Assembly: GCA_002495065.1 (NCBI GenBank)
Contig: DADT01000036.1
Span: 21,376 to 72,835 of the forward strand
DNA: 51,460 nucleotides
Direction: 5' to 3'
From: Methanoregula sp. UBA471
GTDB taxonomy: Archaea > Halobacteriota > Methanomicrobia > Methanomicrobiales > Methanospirillaceae
Under the pieces are notes generated by a model. That model made no database searches and was not told the DNA's origin. It saw nothing but the letters and a program-made list of their open reading frames with translations. Numbering within the stretch: position 1 is the stretch's first letter; the number at the start of each line of letters is the position of its first letter. Of this stretch, positions 33,193-42,458 are shown piece after piece. The translations under genes were made by a program, and so were the position numbers.

Positions 33193-34773
33193 GTGAAGTA
33201 CATCATAATCACCGGGGGGGTGATGAGCGGTTTGGGGAAAGGAATCACCGCGGCCTCAGTCGGGCGCATCCTGAAAAACCGGGGCTACCGGGTGACGGCA
33301 GTGAAGATCGATCCTTACCTGAATATCGATGCGGGGACGATGAACCCGGCACAGCACGGTGAAGTGTTTGTGCTCAAGGACGGCAGCGAGGTTGACCTTG
33401 ACCTTGGCAACTATGAACGGTTCCTTGATATTGAACTCACTGCAGCCCATAATATTACGACCGGCAAGGTGTACCGTACCGTCATTGAAAAGGAGCGCCG
33501 GGGTGATTTCCTTGGCGAGACGGTCCAGATTATTCCCCATATCACGGACCAGATCAAGACCTGCATACGCCAGGCGGCAGAAGAGGAATTCCCGGACGGG
33601 ACAAAGGCCGATATCTGTCTTGTTGAGGTCGGCGGAACGGTTGGTGACATAGAGAGCATGCCGTTCCTGGAAGCTATCCGGCAGATGAGAGGGGACCTGC
33701 CGGAACACGATTACATCCTCCTGCACGTAACGCTCATCCCCGAGGATACGATGGGCGATCTCAAGACAAAACCCACGCAGCATTCTGTCAAAGCCCTGCG
33801 TGAGCTCGGGCTCCATGCCGAGATCATTGTCGGCAGGAGCGAACGGCCCATTGGTGCGCACACGAAACGTAAGATCTCCGCATTCTGTGATCTCCCCCAG
33901 AACGCAGTCATATCTGCAGCGACCGTTCCTGATACCTACGAGGTCCCCATGGAAATGGAAAAAGAAGGCATCGCGGATGTCTTATCGGGTCACCTGGGAC
34001 TTGAAAAACGGGATGTCGACACCAGCTGGTACCGGCTGGTGACGCGGGAATATACCAGCCGGATCTCCGTGGCGATCGTCAGCAAATACGGCATCGAAGA
34101 TGTGTATATCAGTATCAAGGAGGCGCTCAAGCATGCGGGAAGAGCGCTTTCCACTGAAGTGAAGATCGGCTGGCTGGATGCAGAACGCTATGAACGCTGC
34201 CAGCTCAAGGACTACGACGGGATACTGATTCCCGGGGGTTTTGGGAAACGGGGCATCGAGGGTAAGATAGAGGCGATTAAATTTGCCCGTGAAAATAACA
34301 TCCCGTTCCTTGGCCTTTGCCTGGGCTTCCAGCTGGGAGTCGTCGAATATGCACGACATAAGGTCGGTATTACCGATGCCACGAGTGAGGAATTCGGTGA
34401 GGGATCCCATGTCATTGCCCTTCTTCCCGAACAGGAGGGACTCCATGAACTTGGCGGCACGATGCGGCTCGGAAATTACACGGCAGACATCCGGGAAGAT
34501 ACTCTTGCGATGCGCCTGTATAAAGAGAAGCAGATTGTTGAGCGGCATCGTCACCGGTACGAGGTGAATCCACGGTATATAAAGGACCTGGAAAAAGCCG
34601 GCCTAATCTTTTCGGCAACAAATAAAAACCGGATGGAATGCCTGGAGCTGAAAGATCATCCTTTCTACTTTGCCACCCAGTTCCACCCGGAGTTCAAATC
34701 CCGCCCGACGCACCCGTCACCGCCGTATCTTGGCTTTGTTGAGGCGTGTCGGGCAACCAGGCGGACAACCTAG
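33193..34773 (+). CDS. pyrG: CTP synthase
   Basis: A 526-aa enzyme that makes CTP from UTP, ATP and glutamine. The N-terminal synthase domain has IITGGVMSGLGKGITAASVG and DPYLNIDAGTMNPAQHGEVF; the C-terminal glutaminase has the nucleophile Cys in LGLCLGFQLG and the His/Glu of TQFHPEFKSRPTHP. It starts with GTG, with GGGGAG at a good distance. It is the first gene of a rightward run; guaAB follows 11 bases after its stop, joining two glutamine-linked nucleotide genes. Confidence 0.97.
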   Translation: MKYIIITGGVMSGLGKGITAASVGRILKNRGYRVTAVKIDPYLNIDAGTMNPAQHGEVFVLKDGSEVDLDLGNYERFLDIELTAAHNITTGKVYRTVIEKERRGDFLGETVQIIPHITDQIKTCIRQAAEEEFPDGTKADICLVEVGGTVGDIESMPFLEAIRQMRGDLPEHDYILLHVTLIPEDTMGDLKTKPTQHSVKALRELGLHAEIIVGRSERPIGAHTKRKISAFCDLPQNAVISAATVPDTYEVPMEMEKEGIADVLSGHLGLEKRDVDTSWYRLVTREYTSRISVAIVSKYGIEDVYISIKEALKHAGRALSTEVKIGWLDAERYERCQLKDYDGILIPGGFGKRGIEGKIEAIKFARENNIPFLGLCLGFQLGVVEYARHKVGITDATSEEFGEGSHVIALLPEQEGLHELGGTMRLGNYTADIREDTLAMRLYKEKQIVERHRHRYEVNPRYIKDLEKAGLIFSATNKNRMECLELKDHPFYFATQFHPEFKSRPTHPSPPYLGFVEACRATRRTT

Positions 34774-34784
34774 AGGAATATTCC

Positions 34785-35702
34785 ATGGTCAATACAGAGA
34801 AGTTTATCAGCAAGTCTGTTGCGGAGATAAAAGCTGCCGCCGGCAATGAAAAAGTGGTTATGGCGCTGTCCGGGGGGGTCGACAGCTCGGTATGCGCTGC
34901 CATTGCCGCGAGGGCGATCGGTGACAACCTCATCCCCATTTATATCGATACCGGCCTGATGCGGAAAGGCGAGACCGACCGGATCCGGACGCTATTTGGC
35001 AACATTCACCTGCAGATTGTCGATGCGGGCGACGAATTCATCGGGGTGCTTAAGGGCCTCACGGATCCTGAAGCCAAACGCAAGGCGATCGGAGAACGGT
35101 TTATCCGGGTCTTTGAACGGGAGGCAAAAAAGCAGGGAGCAAAATGCCTGCTGCAGGGAACCATCTACCCGGACCGTATCGAGAGTGAAGGGGGTATCAA
35201 GAGCCACCACAATGTCGGTGGCATGCCGCTGCACATGGAGTTTACCAAAGTGATCGAACCGATCCGTGATCTCTATAAGGATGAGGTCCGGGAAGTTGCA
35301 GGAGCACTGGGCCTTCCAAAAGAGATCCAGCACCGGATGCCATTTCCCGGTCCCGGGCTTGCCGTGCGGGTGCTCGGAGAAGTAACTCAGGAAAAGGTCG
35401 CCGTGATACGGGAAGCAAACTGGATCGTTGAAGAGGAACTGGTAGAACAATACCGGCCGTGGCAGTGTTTTGCCGCACTTCTCGGTCTTGGAACCGGTGT
35501 CAAGGGAGACAACCGGATCCATGGCTGGATTGTCGCGATCCGTGCGGTTAACTCACGGGATGGGATGACAGCGGATCCTATTGATATCCCGTTTGAGCAC
35601 CTGATGAGGATCGGATCGCGGATCACTGCCGATATCCCGAGTGTTGCCCGTGTGGTGTATGATGTTACAGCAAAACCTCCGGCAACTATCGAATATGAAT
35701 AA
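34785..35702 (+). CDS. guaAB: GMP synthase, PP-loop subunit B
   Basis: A 305-aa subunit. VVMALSGGVDSSVCAAIAA near residue 25 is the PP-loop (SGGVDSS) that adenylates XMP; YPDRIESEGGIKSHHNVGG and PGPGLAVRVLGEVTQEK follow, and the C-terminal dimerisation part ends TAKPPATIEYE. In many archaea GMP synthase is split, and this subunit needs a separate glutaminase chain, which is not in this window. GAGG is 8 bases before the ATG at 34785; an earlier in-frame ATG would overlap pyrG. Confidence 0.95.
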   Translation: MVNTEKFISKSVAEIKAAAGNEKVVMALSGGVDSSVCAAIAARAIGDNLIPIYIDTGLMRKGETDRIRTLFGNIHLQIVDAGDEFIGVLKGLTDPEAKRKAIGERFIRVFEREAKKQGAKCLLQGTIYPDRIESEGGIKSHHNVGGMPLHMEFTKVIEPIRDLYKDEVREVAGALGLPKEIQHRMPFPGPGLAVRVLGEVTQEKVAVIREANWIVEEELVEQYRPWQCFAALLGLGTGVKGDNRIHGWIVAIRAVNSRDGMTADPIDIPFEHLMRIGSRITADIPSVARVVYDVTAKPPATIEYE

Positions 35703-35739
35703 TAACAGGACACACGAAACACATTGAAAAGTGATTTGA

Positions 35740-36882
35740 ATGGACAAAACCAGCCAGTTCAAGGCGCTCGATGAGCGCTACTTTATGCCCGCTTTCTCGC
35801 GTGACATGGCCCTTGTGAAAGGCAAGGGGTCATTGGTCTGGGATGCGGAAGGAAAGGAGTATATCGACTGCGTTGCCGGCATTGCCGTCTGCAGTACCGG
35901 GCATTGCCACCCGGCGGTGGTAAAGGCGATCTGCGACCAGGCCCATGAACTCATCCATTGCTCCAATCTTTATTACATCCCCCACCAGGGAGACCTGGCA
36001 AAAAAACTTGTCGAGATTACCGGGATGCACAAGGCATTCTTCTCCAACTCCGGAGCAGAAGCGACCGACGGTGCGCTGAAACTGGCCCGTATCAGGACCG
36101 GGAAGAAAAAATTTGTTGCTTTCACCCACGGGTTTCACGGAAGGACGGTTGGTTCCCTGGCAGTCACGCACAAACCCGCGATCCGCGAACCCTTTGAACC
36201 CCTGGGCCTGAATTGCACCTTTGTCGGCTATGGAGATCTTGACGGTCTCAGAAAAGCCGTTGACAGTGACACGGCGGGGGTCCTGGTCGAACCGATACAG
36301 GGTGAAGCAGGGGTTATTATTCCTCCCGAGTCCTTCATTGAGGGTATCCGGGAAATATGTGACGATACCGGTGCCCTTATGATCGCCGATGAAGTCCAGA
36401 CCGGAATGGGACGTACAGGAAAATGGCTTGCCGTCCAGCACACGAAGGCAAAACCTGATATTGTCACGCTCGCAAAAGGGATCGCGAGCGGTTTTCCGAT
36501 GGGTGCACTGGTGGCAAGGGAAGATCTTGAATTCAAAAAGAGCGAACACGGGAGCACATTTGCCGGAGGGCCCCTGGCCTGTGCAGCCGCACTTGCAACT
36601 ATCGGGGTAATCGAGAAGATTTTGCCCGACGTAAGCAGGAAGGGGGAACAGTTCAGGAAAGGCCTGGAAAAATATAACCCCCGGGTCCGCGGTCTGATGA
36701 TTGGCGTTACCCTGGGTGACAGATGTCCGGAAATCCAGAAGAAGTGTGCAGGAGAAGGTGTACTGGTCAATTGTGCAGCAGACGGGAACCTCCGGCTCGT
36801 CCCGCCTCTTGTTATTACGGACGCGGAGATCGACCGTGTGGTCAGGGTGATTCATGGAGCACTTGGTACGACCGGGCTATAA
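35740..36882 (+). CDS. argD: Acetylornithine aminotransferase
   Basis: A 380-aa PLP enzyme of arginine synthesis (class III aminotransferase). FFSNSGAEATDGALKLAR, THGFHGRTVGSLAVTH, LVEPIQGEAGVIIP, MIADEVQTGMGRTGKWLA and VTLAKGIASGFPMGAL with the Schiff-base Lys are all intact. Its 3' end overlaps hisC by 29 bases. It may also accept succinyl-diaminopimelate, as relatives do. Confidence 0.93.
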   Translation: MDKTSQFKALDERYFMPAFSRDMALVKGKGSLVWDAEGKEYIDCVAGIAVCSTGHCHPAVVKAICDQAHELIHCSNLYYIPHQGDLAKKLVEITGMHKAFFSNSGAEATDGALKLARIRTGKKKFVAFTHGFHGRTVGSLAVTHKPAIREPFEPLGLNCTFVGYGDLDGLRKAVDSDTAGVLVEPIQGEAGVIIPPESFIEGIREICDDTGALMIADEVQTGMGRTGKWLAVQHTKAKPDIVTLAKGIASGFPMGALVAREDLEFKKSEHGSTFAGGPLACAAALATIGVIEKILPDVSRKGEQFRKGLEKYNPRVRGLMIGVTLGDRCPEIQKKCAGEGVLVNCAADGNLRLVPPLVITDAEIDRVVRVIHGALGTTGL

Positions 36883-37912
36883 AAAAAAGAGCGGCTACGT
36901 CTTTGCAAAGAAAGCGGAAGATATTGCCCGTGAGTACGGTATCGGGAGGATCGCCCGGCTCGCAAGCAACGAGAACCCGGAGCCCCTTTCTCCTGCTGCA
37001 CGGGAAGCTGCCGGGAAGGCATTACTGCAGGTGAACCGGTATCCCGATGAGCGGGTCAATGTCCTGATGAATGCGCTCAGAAAATATTACGGTGATTACA
37101 ACTTTGTCAGCGGGGTCGGGATGGACGGTGTCATCGAAACAATTTTTCGCACCCTGGTCGATCCCGGGGAAACGGTTGTGGTCTCGACCCCTACCTTCTC
37201 GTTCTATGCTCTCGCTGCCACAGGGCAGGGTGCAGAGATCATCACCGTACCCCGTGAGGCCGACTTCTCGGTCGATATTAAAAAATTAATCCGAACGGGT
37301 GGAAAGGCGAAAATTATGGTTGTCTGCTCTCCCAACAACCCCACGGGCAACGCGATGCCTCCCGATCAGGTTGCCGGACTGCTGGAAGGAATCGAAGGGG
37401 TTCTTTTCCTCGACAATGCGTACGTTGAGTTCTCGGATTATGACTATATCCCGCTGATGAAAAAATACGAGAATCTGATCCTCGGCAGGACATTTTCCAA
37501 GGTCCATTCGCTTGCCGGGCTGCGTGTCGGGTATGCTTTTGTACCACGGTGGCTTGTTCCCTGGTACCAGCGTGCAAGTACACCGTTTGCGGTCAATTCA
37601 GTCTCTGCCGCGGCAGCAGCGGCGGCACTCCCCGATAAGGACCACGCACAGCGTTATATCGCCCAGGTCCGGCAGTGGAGGAAGCGGTTTATCTCGGAAG
37701 TAAAGTACCCGGTCCTCCCCTCTGACGCAAACTTTGTGATGATCGATGTCGCTCCCCGTTCCAGTGACGAGATGACTGCGGAGCTTGCCCGGCACGGGAT
37801 TGTTGTTCGCTCGTGCAGGAGTTTTGCCGGTCTTCCCGATAATTATATCCGGGTTAGTATCGGCGATGACTGGGAAAATGAGCAGTTCATCCAGGTGATC
37901 AACACCCTATGA
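36854..37912 (+). CDS. hisC: Histidinol-phosphate aminotransferase
   Basis: A 352-aa PLP enzyme (class I/II). RLASNENPEPLSPAA at the start, VVCSPNNPTGNAMPP, FLDNAYVEFSDY and ILGRTFSKVHSLAGLRVGY with the Schiff-base Lys mark HisC, which transaminates imidazole-acetol phosphate; it may also act on aromatic amino acids. It overlaps argD at the 5' end and the adenylate kinase gene at the 3' end (4 bases), so all three are coupled. Confidence 0.92.
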   Translation: MEHLVRPGYKKKSGYVFAKKAEDIAREYGIGRIARLASNENPEPLSPAAREAAGKALLQVNRYPDERVNVLMNALRKYYGDYNFVSGVGMDGVIETIFRTLVDPGETVVVSTPTFSFYALAATGQGAEIITVPREADFSVDIKKLIRTGGKAKIMVVCSPNNPTGNAMPPDQVAGLLEGIEGVLFLDNAYVEFSDYDYIPLMKKYENLILGRTFSKVHSLAGLRVGYAFVPRWLVPWYQRASTPFAVNSVSAAAAAAALPDKDHAQRYIAQVRQWRKRFISEVKYPVLPSDANFVMIDVAPRSSDEMTAELARHGIVVRSCRSFAGLPDNYIRVSIGDDWENEQFIQVINTL

Positions 37913-38421
37913 TGTGCGGAATAACCGGAACACCGGGCACGGGAAAATCCCTCATCGGGACTGAGCTGGCCCGTCGGGGACACATCGTTATCCACCTGAC
38001 CGATACGGTCGGACCCTATGTGACCGGCCTGGATGAGGAAAGGGACACCCGGATCATCGATGTTGAGCGGTGGGCAGAAGAGTTTGTACCGGTCGATGGC
38101 TTTGTTGAGGGGCATTTTGCACACCTGCTTCCCTGCGACCGGATTATCGTCCTCCGTTGCCGTCCCGATGTGCTGAAGGTCCGCCTTGCCCTCCGGAAAT
38201 ACCGCGAAGAAAAGATCCGCGAGAATGCCGAGGCAGAGGCCCTGGATTCATGCCTGATCGAGACCGTTGAAAGGTATGATCCGTCACAGATCCTTGAACT
38301 GGATACGACGGATCGTGACGCAGCGTATTGTGCCGACAGGACTGAACGTTTTTTCAGAGGAGAGATCCCTGCGGACTTTGGCCATCTTGACTGGTCAGCA
38401 TTTCTCGAGGCAGGACTATGA
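37909..38421 (+). CDS. Adenylate kinase-like protein (AK6/Fap7 type)
   Basis: A 170-aa NMP kinase-like protein. CGITGTPGTGKSLIGTELAR is the P-loop; FVEGHFAHLLPCDRIIVLRC follows, and a lid-like KVRLALRKYREEKIRENAEA region. These match the AK6/Fap7 group that acts in small-subunit maturation in eukaryotes and archaea. Its ATG lies in the hisC stop region; a 4-base overlap links it to the following phosphatidyltransferase gene. Confidence 0.9.
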   Translation: MMCGITGTPGTGKSLIGTELARRGHIVIHLTDTVGPYVTGLDEERDTRIIDVERWAEEFVPVDGFVEGHFAHLLPCDRIIVLRCRPDVLKVRLALRKYREEKIRENAEAEALDSCLIETVERYDPSQILELDTTDRDAAYCADRTERFFRGEIPADFGHLDWSAFLEAGL

Positions 38422-39014
38422 CCCTTGACCAGTACCGCTCCCAGGCACAGGTCTTTTTTGACCCGCTGGTATCCATTGCCATAAAGTGCCGGATGAATGC
38501 AAATTTTTTCACCCTTGCCGCCTTTCTTGCATCGGCAGCCGCCGGCGTCCTGTTTTATTTTCGGCTGGAACTCTGGGGAATCGTTGCTGTTGCTCTGAAC
38601 GCATTCTGCGATGCGATGGACGGAGCCGTTGCACGGGCGATGAAGACCCAGAGCCTCCGCGGGGATTTCCTTGACCATGCCGTCGACCGCTATGCCGATA
38701 TTTTTATCATCACCGGTATCTTTGCCGGGGGACTGGTGCCCTGGCAGATTGGGGTTTTTGCATTGACAGGGGTCCTGATGGCCTCATATCTCGGTACCCA
38801 GGCGCAGGCCGTGGGTGTCGGGAGGTACTATGGCGGAATTCTCGGGAGAGCTGACCGGCTCGTGTTGATCCTGGTGGTTGGTGTCGTCGGCCTTCTGCTT
38901 CCTATGCAAATCTATGGTCTCACCTGGCTGGGCTGGCTGCTGGTTATGTTCGGCATTTTCGGCCATATAACAGCATTCCAGCGGTTTGCGTACGTGTGGG
39001 CAAAGGTTGAGTAG
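38418..39014 (+). CDS. CDP-alcohol phosphatidyltransferase (archaetidylinositol-phosphate synthase-like)
   Basis: A 198-aa membrane enzyme with about five to six helices. DAMDGAVARAMKTQSLRGD followed by FLDHAVDRYAD is the complete DxxDG-AR-G-DxxxD motif of CDP-alcohol transferases, which swap CMP of a CDP-lipid for an alcohol. In euryarchaea, members with this layout beside the Fap7 gene are usually archaetidylinositol-phosphate synthases; the head group is inferred, not shown. Confidence 0.88.
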   Translation: MTLDQYRSQAQVFFDPLVSIAIKCRMNANFFTLAAFLASAAAGVLFYFRLELWGIVAVALNAFCDAMDGAVARAMKTQSLRGDFLDHAVDRYADIFIITGIFAGGLVPWQIGVFALTGVLMASYLGTQAQAVGVGRYYGGILGRADRLVLILVVGVVGLLLPMQIYGLTWLGWLLVMFGIFGHITAFQRFAYVWAKVE

Positions 39015-39137
39015 GAATTTTCGGGATTAAAAAAAGCCCATGGAGTTTATATCCCTGAATTTTCACCTGCCGTTTGGGAAGAACTCCTGATGCAGTTCCG
39101 CCTTGTTTAATAATCTTATAACTGATAACTCCATTCC

Positions 39138-39857
39138 ATGGAAAAACCTGTAATTGTATTTTTTGTCATCTGCATCATGCTGATACTGCTGGGCGGGTGC
39201 ACAGCAGTTACTCCCCCATCCCCGAATGCAACAACAATCATTACTCCGGTTACTACGGCCGTAACTACCGTTCCCCTTGAAAACCAGACCTGTACTGCTT
39301 ATACTGACTGCGTACCGGCCCAGTGCTGTCACCCGACAAGCTGCATGAACCAGGCATCGGTCCGTGTATGCAATGTACTCTGTACTGCCTCCTGCGAGGG
39401 ACCCCTGGACTGCGGTGCAGGCAGGTGCGGGTGTGTGAACGGGATATGTTCGGTCATTCCTTCGGCTTCTGTTACCCAAGTATCTCAGACTTCCCTGCGG
39501 CTCACAGCGAGCCCGCGACGTTACTCTCCCCTGATGTCATCGACGGTTGGTGTCGGGATTGAGGTGAATGCGAGTGGGTTTGACCCTGCAGATGCGATAG
39601 TTTCGTGGAACGCCACGTACGGGTACTTCCTGTCCTGGGGGCCAGTGGATTACACGGTACAGGAGCGGGGAAATCCGGTTATCAACCATGGAGAGAAGCT
39701 CTACTGGTCGTTTATTGAAAGACCCATGTCAACGTCTGAACCGGTCGTTGTTATCGTGACGGCAGCAGATCCAGCTACAGGTCAGGTCCTGGGCAGCTCT
39801 TCGATTACTCTTGACTGGGACTCGGATTACTGGGTGAATGTCAGGAATCCCCTATGA
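39138..39857 (+). CDS. Cys-rich exported lipoprotein
   Basis: A 239-aa protein. The signal has a lipobox-like ILLGGC and a Thr/Pro linker follows. Residues about 52-105 form a Cys-rich module (CTAYTDCVPAQCCHPTSC, then NVLCTASCEGPLDCGAGRC and CGCVNGIC) like the eight-cysteine-cluster domain of methanogen surface proteins. The last 130 residues are beta-rich (VGVGIEVNASGFDPADAIVS). A TATA-like CTTATAAC lies about 25 bases before the ATG. The function is unknown. Confidence 0.8.
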   Translation: MEKPVIVFFVICIMLILLGGCTAVTPPSPNATTIITPVTTAVTTVPLENQTCTAYTDCVPAQCCHPTSCMNQASVRVCNVLCTASCEGPLDCGAGRCGCVNGICSVIPSASVTQVSQTSLRLTASPRRYSPLMSSTVGVGIEVNASGFDPADAIVSWNATYGYFLSWGPVDYTVQERGNPVINHGEKLYWSFIERPMSTSEPVVVIVTAADPATGQVLGSSSITLDWDSDYWVNVRNPL

Positions 39858-39883
39858 TGAATCCGTTTTAACTCTGAAAAAAT

Positions 39884-40341
39884 AGGCTTAGTAAAAATTC
39901 TCAAAATCTCTTTCTCAACGCTTTTTGGTGGCTGCTGCATGTAAATGCCCCCACCCCCGCCGCTGTGGCACCCTCCCTGAGCGATAACTCTGGATAATAC
40001 GACACAATCGCAAAGGGAAGGGGCGATTCGGAGGACAGGCACCCCTCCGTAAACCGGTGCTTTACCATTTGTTGAAAACTAAAGGTTTCCCATGAAAATA
40101 AATTAAACAGATGTGAGTAATGGAATGTTTATTCTTGATAATTATTTGCGATGAACCCCGCCGCCCCCGACGGGGCGCCCCCGCGGCGGATCAGTTTCTA
40201 AAATGTATAGCTGTAAAAACCGCACTGCCCCGCCGTGCCTCGGAGAGGCCCGGAGGCGAAGGAGCCCTCATAAAATTACAAGGTGCAATGATTTTCATGG
40301 TTCGGGTGTGAACTCTCGTTCATGCACGTTTCTACAAAGCC
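39884..40341. repeat. Dispersed intergenic element, copy D (rearranged)
   Basis: Bounded by TAGGCTTAGTAAAAATTC on the left and GTTTCTACAAAGCC on the right, which form an imperfect inverted repeat. The left half (39900-40090) is the right half of copy A in the same orientation: CTCAAAATCTCTTTCTCAAC to TTGTTGAAAA. The right half is the left half of A in reverse: TTCATGGTTCGGGTG near 40294-40308, with the two hairpin blocks of copies B and C reversed at about 40145-40270. Confidence 0.75.
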
Positions 40342-40430
40342 AAAAAATCACTATTTTTTAACGTTTTCTGGGGCGTTGCCCCCGCCACTGTGACATCCCC
40401 CTGTATGATATCCGCGGAAATCCGTGGAAA
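40342..40430 (+). repeat. Short repeat piece shared with copy C
   Basis: AAATCACTATTTTTTAACG, GGGGCGTTGCCCCCGCCACT and TGTGACATCCCCCTGTATG followed by AAATCCGTGG. The same order of blocks occurs at 31930-32010 in copy C. Confidence 0.6.
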
Positions 40431-40464
40431 TTCATTGCAAATCCGTAGCAAGCAAACCACCGAA

Positions 40465-40636
40465 ACTCACATCAGAGCTGGGCTTTCTCCAGAGCCCTTT
40501 TCAACCTGGTTTAATAATCCGTCAAAGGTGGACTGCTCGTACCAGAAAATGAAGGCAAAATGACTGGGTTTGAAAATCGTTTCAGGTCCTTCGTGCCCTG
40601 CCAGCCGGAAACAAAGAGAGTGCGGTCCTCGATATA
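40465..40636 (-). pseudogene. Possible decayed coding fragment downstream of tfuA
   Basis: Two overlapping minus frames look protein-like in turn: one spells DRTLFVSGWQGTKDLKRF and ends TRLKRALEKAQL, the other TIFKPSHFAFIFWYEQSTFD. Joined by frame shifts they would make one continuous protein end with no in-frame start left. This points to a frameshifted remnant; the parent family is not recognised. Confidence 0.3.
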
Positions 40637-41281
40637 TCAGCCCAAAAGATTCCGGATATATTCCAGCGCTGCAACCGCATCCTCTCTCTTCTGGTCGCAT
40701 GCACCGCTGGTGACCCAGTTCAGGAAACGCTCACCTGCCTTTTCATCCATCGTATTGCCTGCACCGGTAACTATTGCCCGATAGGTACGCTTTGGGTAAA
40801 ACAGGGAACGGGCTGAAATGAGGAGGGAATCATGTGCATCCGGATCGATGATCCCGGTATCCCGTGCCAGCTTCAGGGTGAACCTGATATTGATAAGCGG
40901 TTCTGAGAGCGCAAGTCCGGAGGACGGATCGAATACCAGGGCCACTTCATCGTCAGACTCCAGTTCACCGCTCTTGTACATCCGGTATACTTCACCGATG
41001 CCGAGCATCCCAAGGGTGTCCATCTCTGCGGCCCTGAGTGCACCCATGCTCGATGCCCCGACTACCGTTATCCCGTGTCGCAGGGCGGTGAGTATCTCCC
41101 GGTGGGCAACTGCAGACTCCTGGTGAAAGACACCATCGATCAGCCCGATGATAGTCGCGCCATCCCTGGCTGCTGCAAGAAGGTCGCCCCGTTTTGCCGG
41201 CGGGTGGTACTCTGCGGGAAGGATCTTTTCTGCCGCTGATTGTTCAAGACTGGGGCCGAGAAAGACGATGATCTTTTGCAT
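40637..41281 (-). CDS. tfuA: TfuA-family protein, partner of YcaO
   Basis: A 214-aa protein. IIVFLGPSLEQSAAEKILPA at the start and VVGASSMGALRAAEMDTLGM near residue 78 are the TfuA core motif. In methanogens TfuA works with YcaO to convert a glycine of McrA into thioglycine, probably by delivering sulfide. The ATG at 41281 lies inside the ycaO gene (38-base overlap), so the pair is translationally coupled. Confidence 0.88.
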   Translation of the reverse strand: MQKIIVFLGPSLEQSAAEKILPAEYHPPAKRGDLLAAARDGATIIGLIDGVFHQESAVAHREILTALRHGITVVGASSMGALRAAEMDTLGMLGIGEVYRMYKSGELESDDEVALVFDPSSGLALSEPLINIRFTLKLARDTGIIDPDAHDSLLISARSLFYPKRTYRAIVTGAGNTMDEKAGERFLNWVTSGACDQKREDAVAALEYIRNLLG

Positions 41282-42458
41282 TGTCCGCCCTCTTCCCCCG
41301 CCGCTCCGGGTCCATCGCAAAGATTTCGAGCCCCGGAACAATCACCCTGACGACCGGAATCCCGATCTCTTCACGGGTGAGGTCGACCACGATAACCCGG
41401 TCGAGTCCCTGTTTTCTCAGTGCTTCGATGATGAACCGGATATCGGTGAGGAAATCATCGGTGTCACAGGATGCGATCCGGTTATAGTCTTCGACACCGT
41501 TATCCCTGAACCAGTACGCATTTATCCGCTTTGCACGGTCATACCCCATCTTTTTGCGGAGTTCGGCGATGGTAGTATCCTCTCTTGCACCGTGGATCTG
41601 GGTCAGGCGGCTCTGGGCAACCTCGGTGAGCGCACGCATCACGGCAATCCGTGCACTCGTATGGGTCCCGATACCGATGGTGAGGAGCATGGGATCCTTG
41701 AGCAGGACATCATCAGCGACTGCAGCCATAGTCGGTATCCCGATATCGCTGGTGATATCCCTCACCCGCACATCAACCTGTGCATCGGCAAATTTCTTCT
41801 GCATCCCGAGGCAGGCTGTATCATCGATATTAACAACAGATGCCCCGGTATCCCGCGAGGCCTCGACAAGCGACCATGCATCCCGTTCAATGACCTCGCA
41901 GAGTGCGTGGAAGACCGCCTCCTCCAGGGTATTTCCGGATGCAAGCCCGTTGGTATTGGTGCGGAAGAGCTGCCGGTACTTCTGGGGGAGGGGGTGGAAG
42001 ACGGCGTGTGCAGGGACAAAAACCGCTTCATCATCATTGGCGATATCAAACCCTTCAACCCAGGGGAGCGCCCGATCCAGATCAGGGTCTTTGGGAAGGA
42101 TCAGGTCTTTTGGATCCAGCACCCGCCCGTGTGCGAACATCTCCATATAGGGTGCAAAGTGAACCCTGCGGTCGTGCAGCTCCGAAGAATACCGCTCGAT
42201 CCCTTCCATGATCGCCGAGATCCGCGACTCCTCTACAGTCGCACCTTTACCATTATAGACCGTGATAGCCCCGGCTTCGGCAGTCGGGCGGATGCAGGAA
42301 AAGACGGGTATACCGATCCGGTCCAGGTTGGTGATATCAGCAACTCTTGTTATTCCTGCGGCTGGTACTTTGGGTTCAATCCTTGCGAGCGTCTCATCGA
42401 GGGGAGCAGCACGCTGCGTCTCAATATTGTAGGTCTTTTTACAGGATTTCAACTGCAT
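41244..42458 (-). CDS. ycaO: YcaO-type McrA-glycine thioamidation enzyme
   Basis: A 404-aa ATP-dependent cyclodehydratase-like enzyme. ESRISAIMEGIERYSSE near residue 76 and ALCEVIERDAWSLVEAS near 185 give the Mg-ATP site (Glu clusters) of the YcaO fold; FRTNTNGLASGNTLEEAV and RALTEVAQSRLTQIHGARED are further marks of the methanogen McrA form. It activates the peptide backbone of methyl-CoM reductase for thioamide formation. The ATG at 42458 has GGTGA before it; a GTG 9 bases upstream is less likely. Confidence 0.93.
   Translation of the reverse strand: MQLKSCKKTYNIETQRAAPLDETLARIEPKVPAAGITRVADITNLDRIGIPVFSCIRPTAEAGAITVYNGKGATVEESRISAIMEGIERYSSELHDRRVHFAPYMEMFAHGRVLDPKDLILPKDPDLDRALPWVEGFDIANDDEAVFVPAHAVFHPLPQKYRQLFRTNTNGLASGNTLEEAVFHALCEVIERDAWSLVEASRDTGASVVNIDDTACLGMQKKFADAQVDVRVRDITSDIGIPTMAAVADDVLLKDPMLLTIGIGTHTSARIAVMRALTEVAQSRLTQIHGAREDTTIAELRKKMGYDRAKRINAYWFRDNGVEDYNRIASCDTDDFLTDIRFIIEALRKQGLDRVIVVDLTREEIGIPVVRVIVPGLEIFAMDPERRGKRADNAKDHRLSRPQS

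Larger units (their letters stand above)
39858..40636. other. Repeat-rich gap between lipoprotein and tfuA
   Basis: 779 bases: copy D of the intergenic element, a further repeat piece at 40342-40430 and, next to tfuA, a possible decayed coding fragment on the minus strand (40465-40636). No intact gene is seen. Confidence 0.6.

Noticed and set aside
35830..36855. A 341-codon open frame on the minus strand
   Set aside because: It is antisense to argD and is explained by the GC-rich third positions of that gene.
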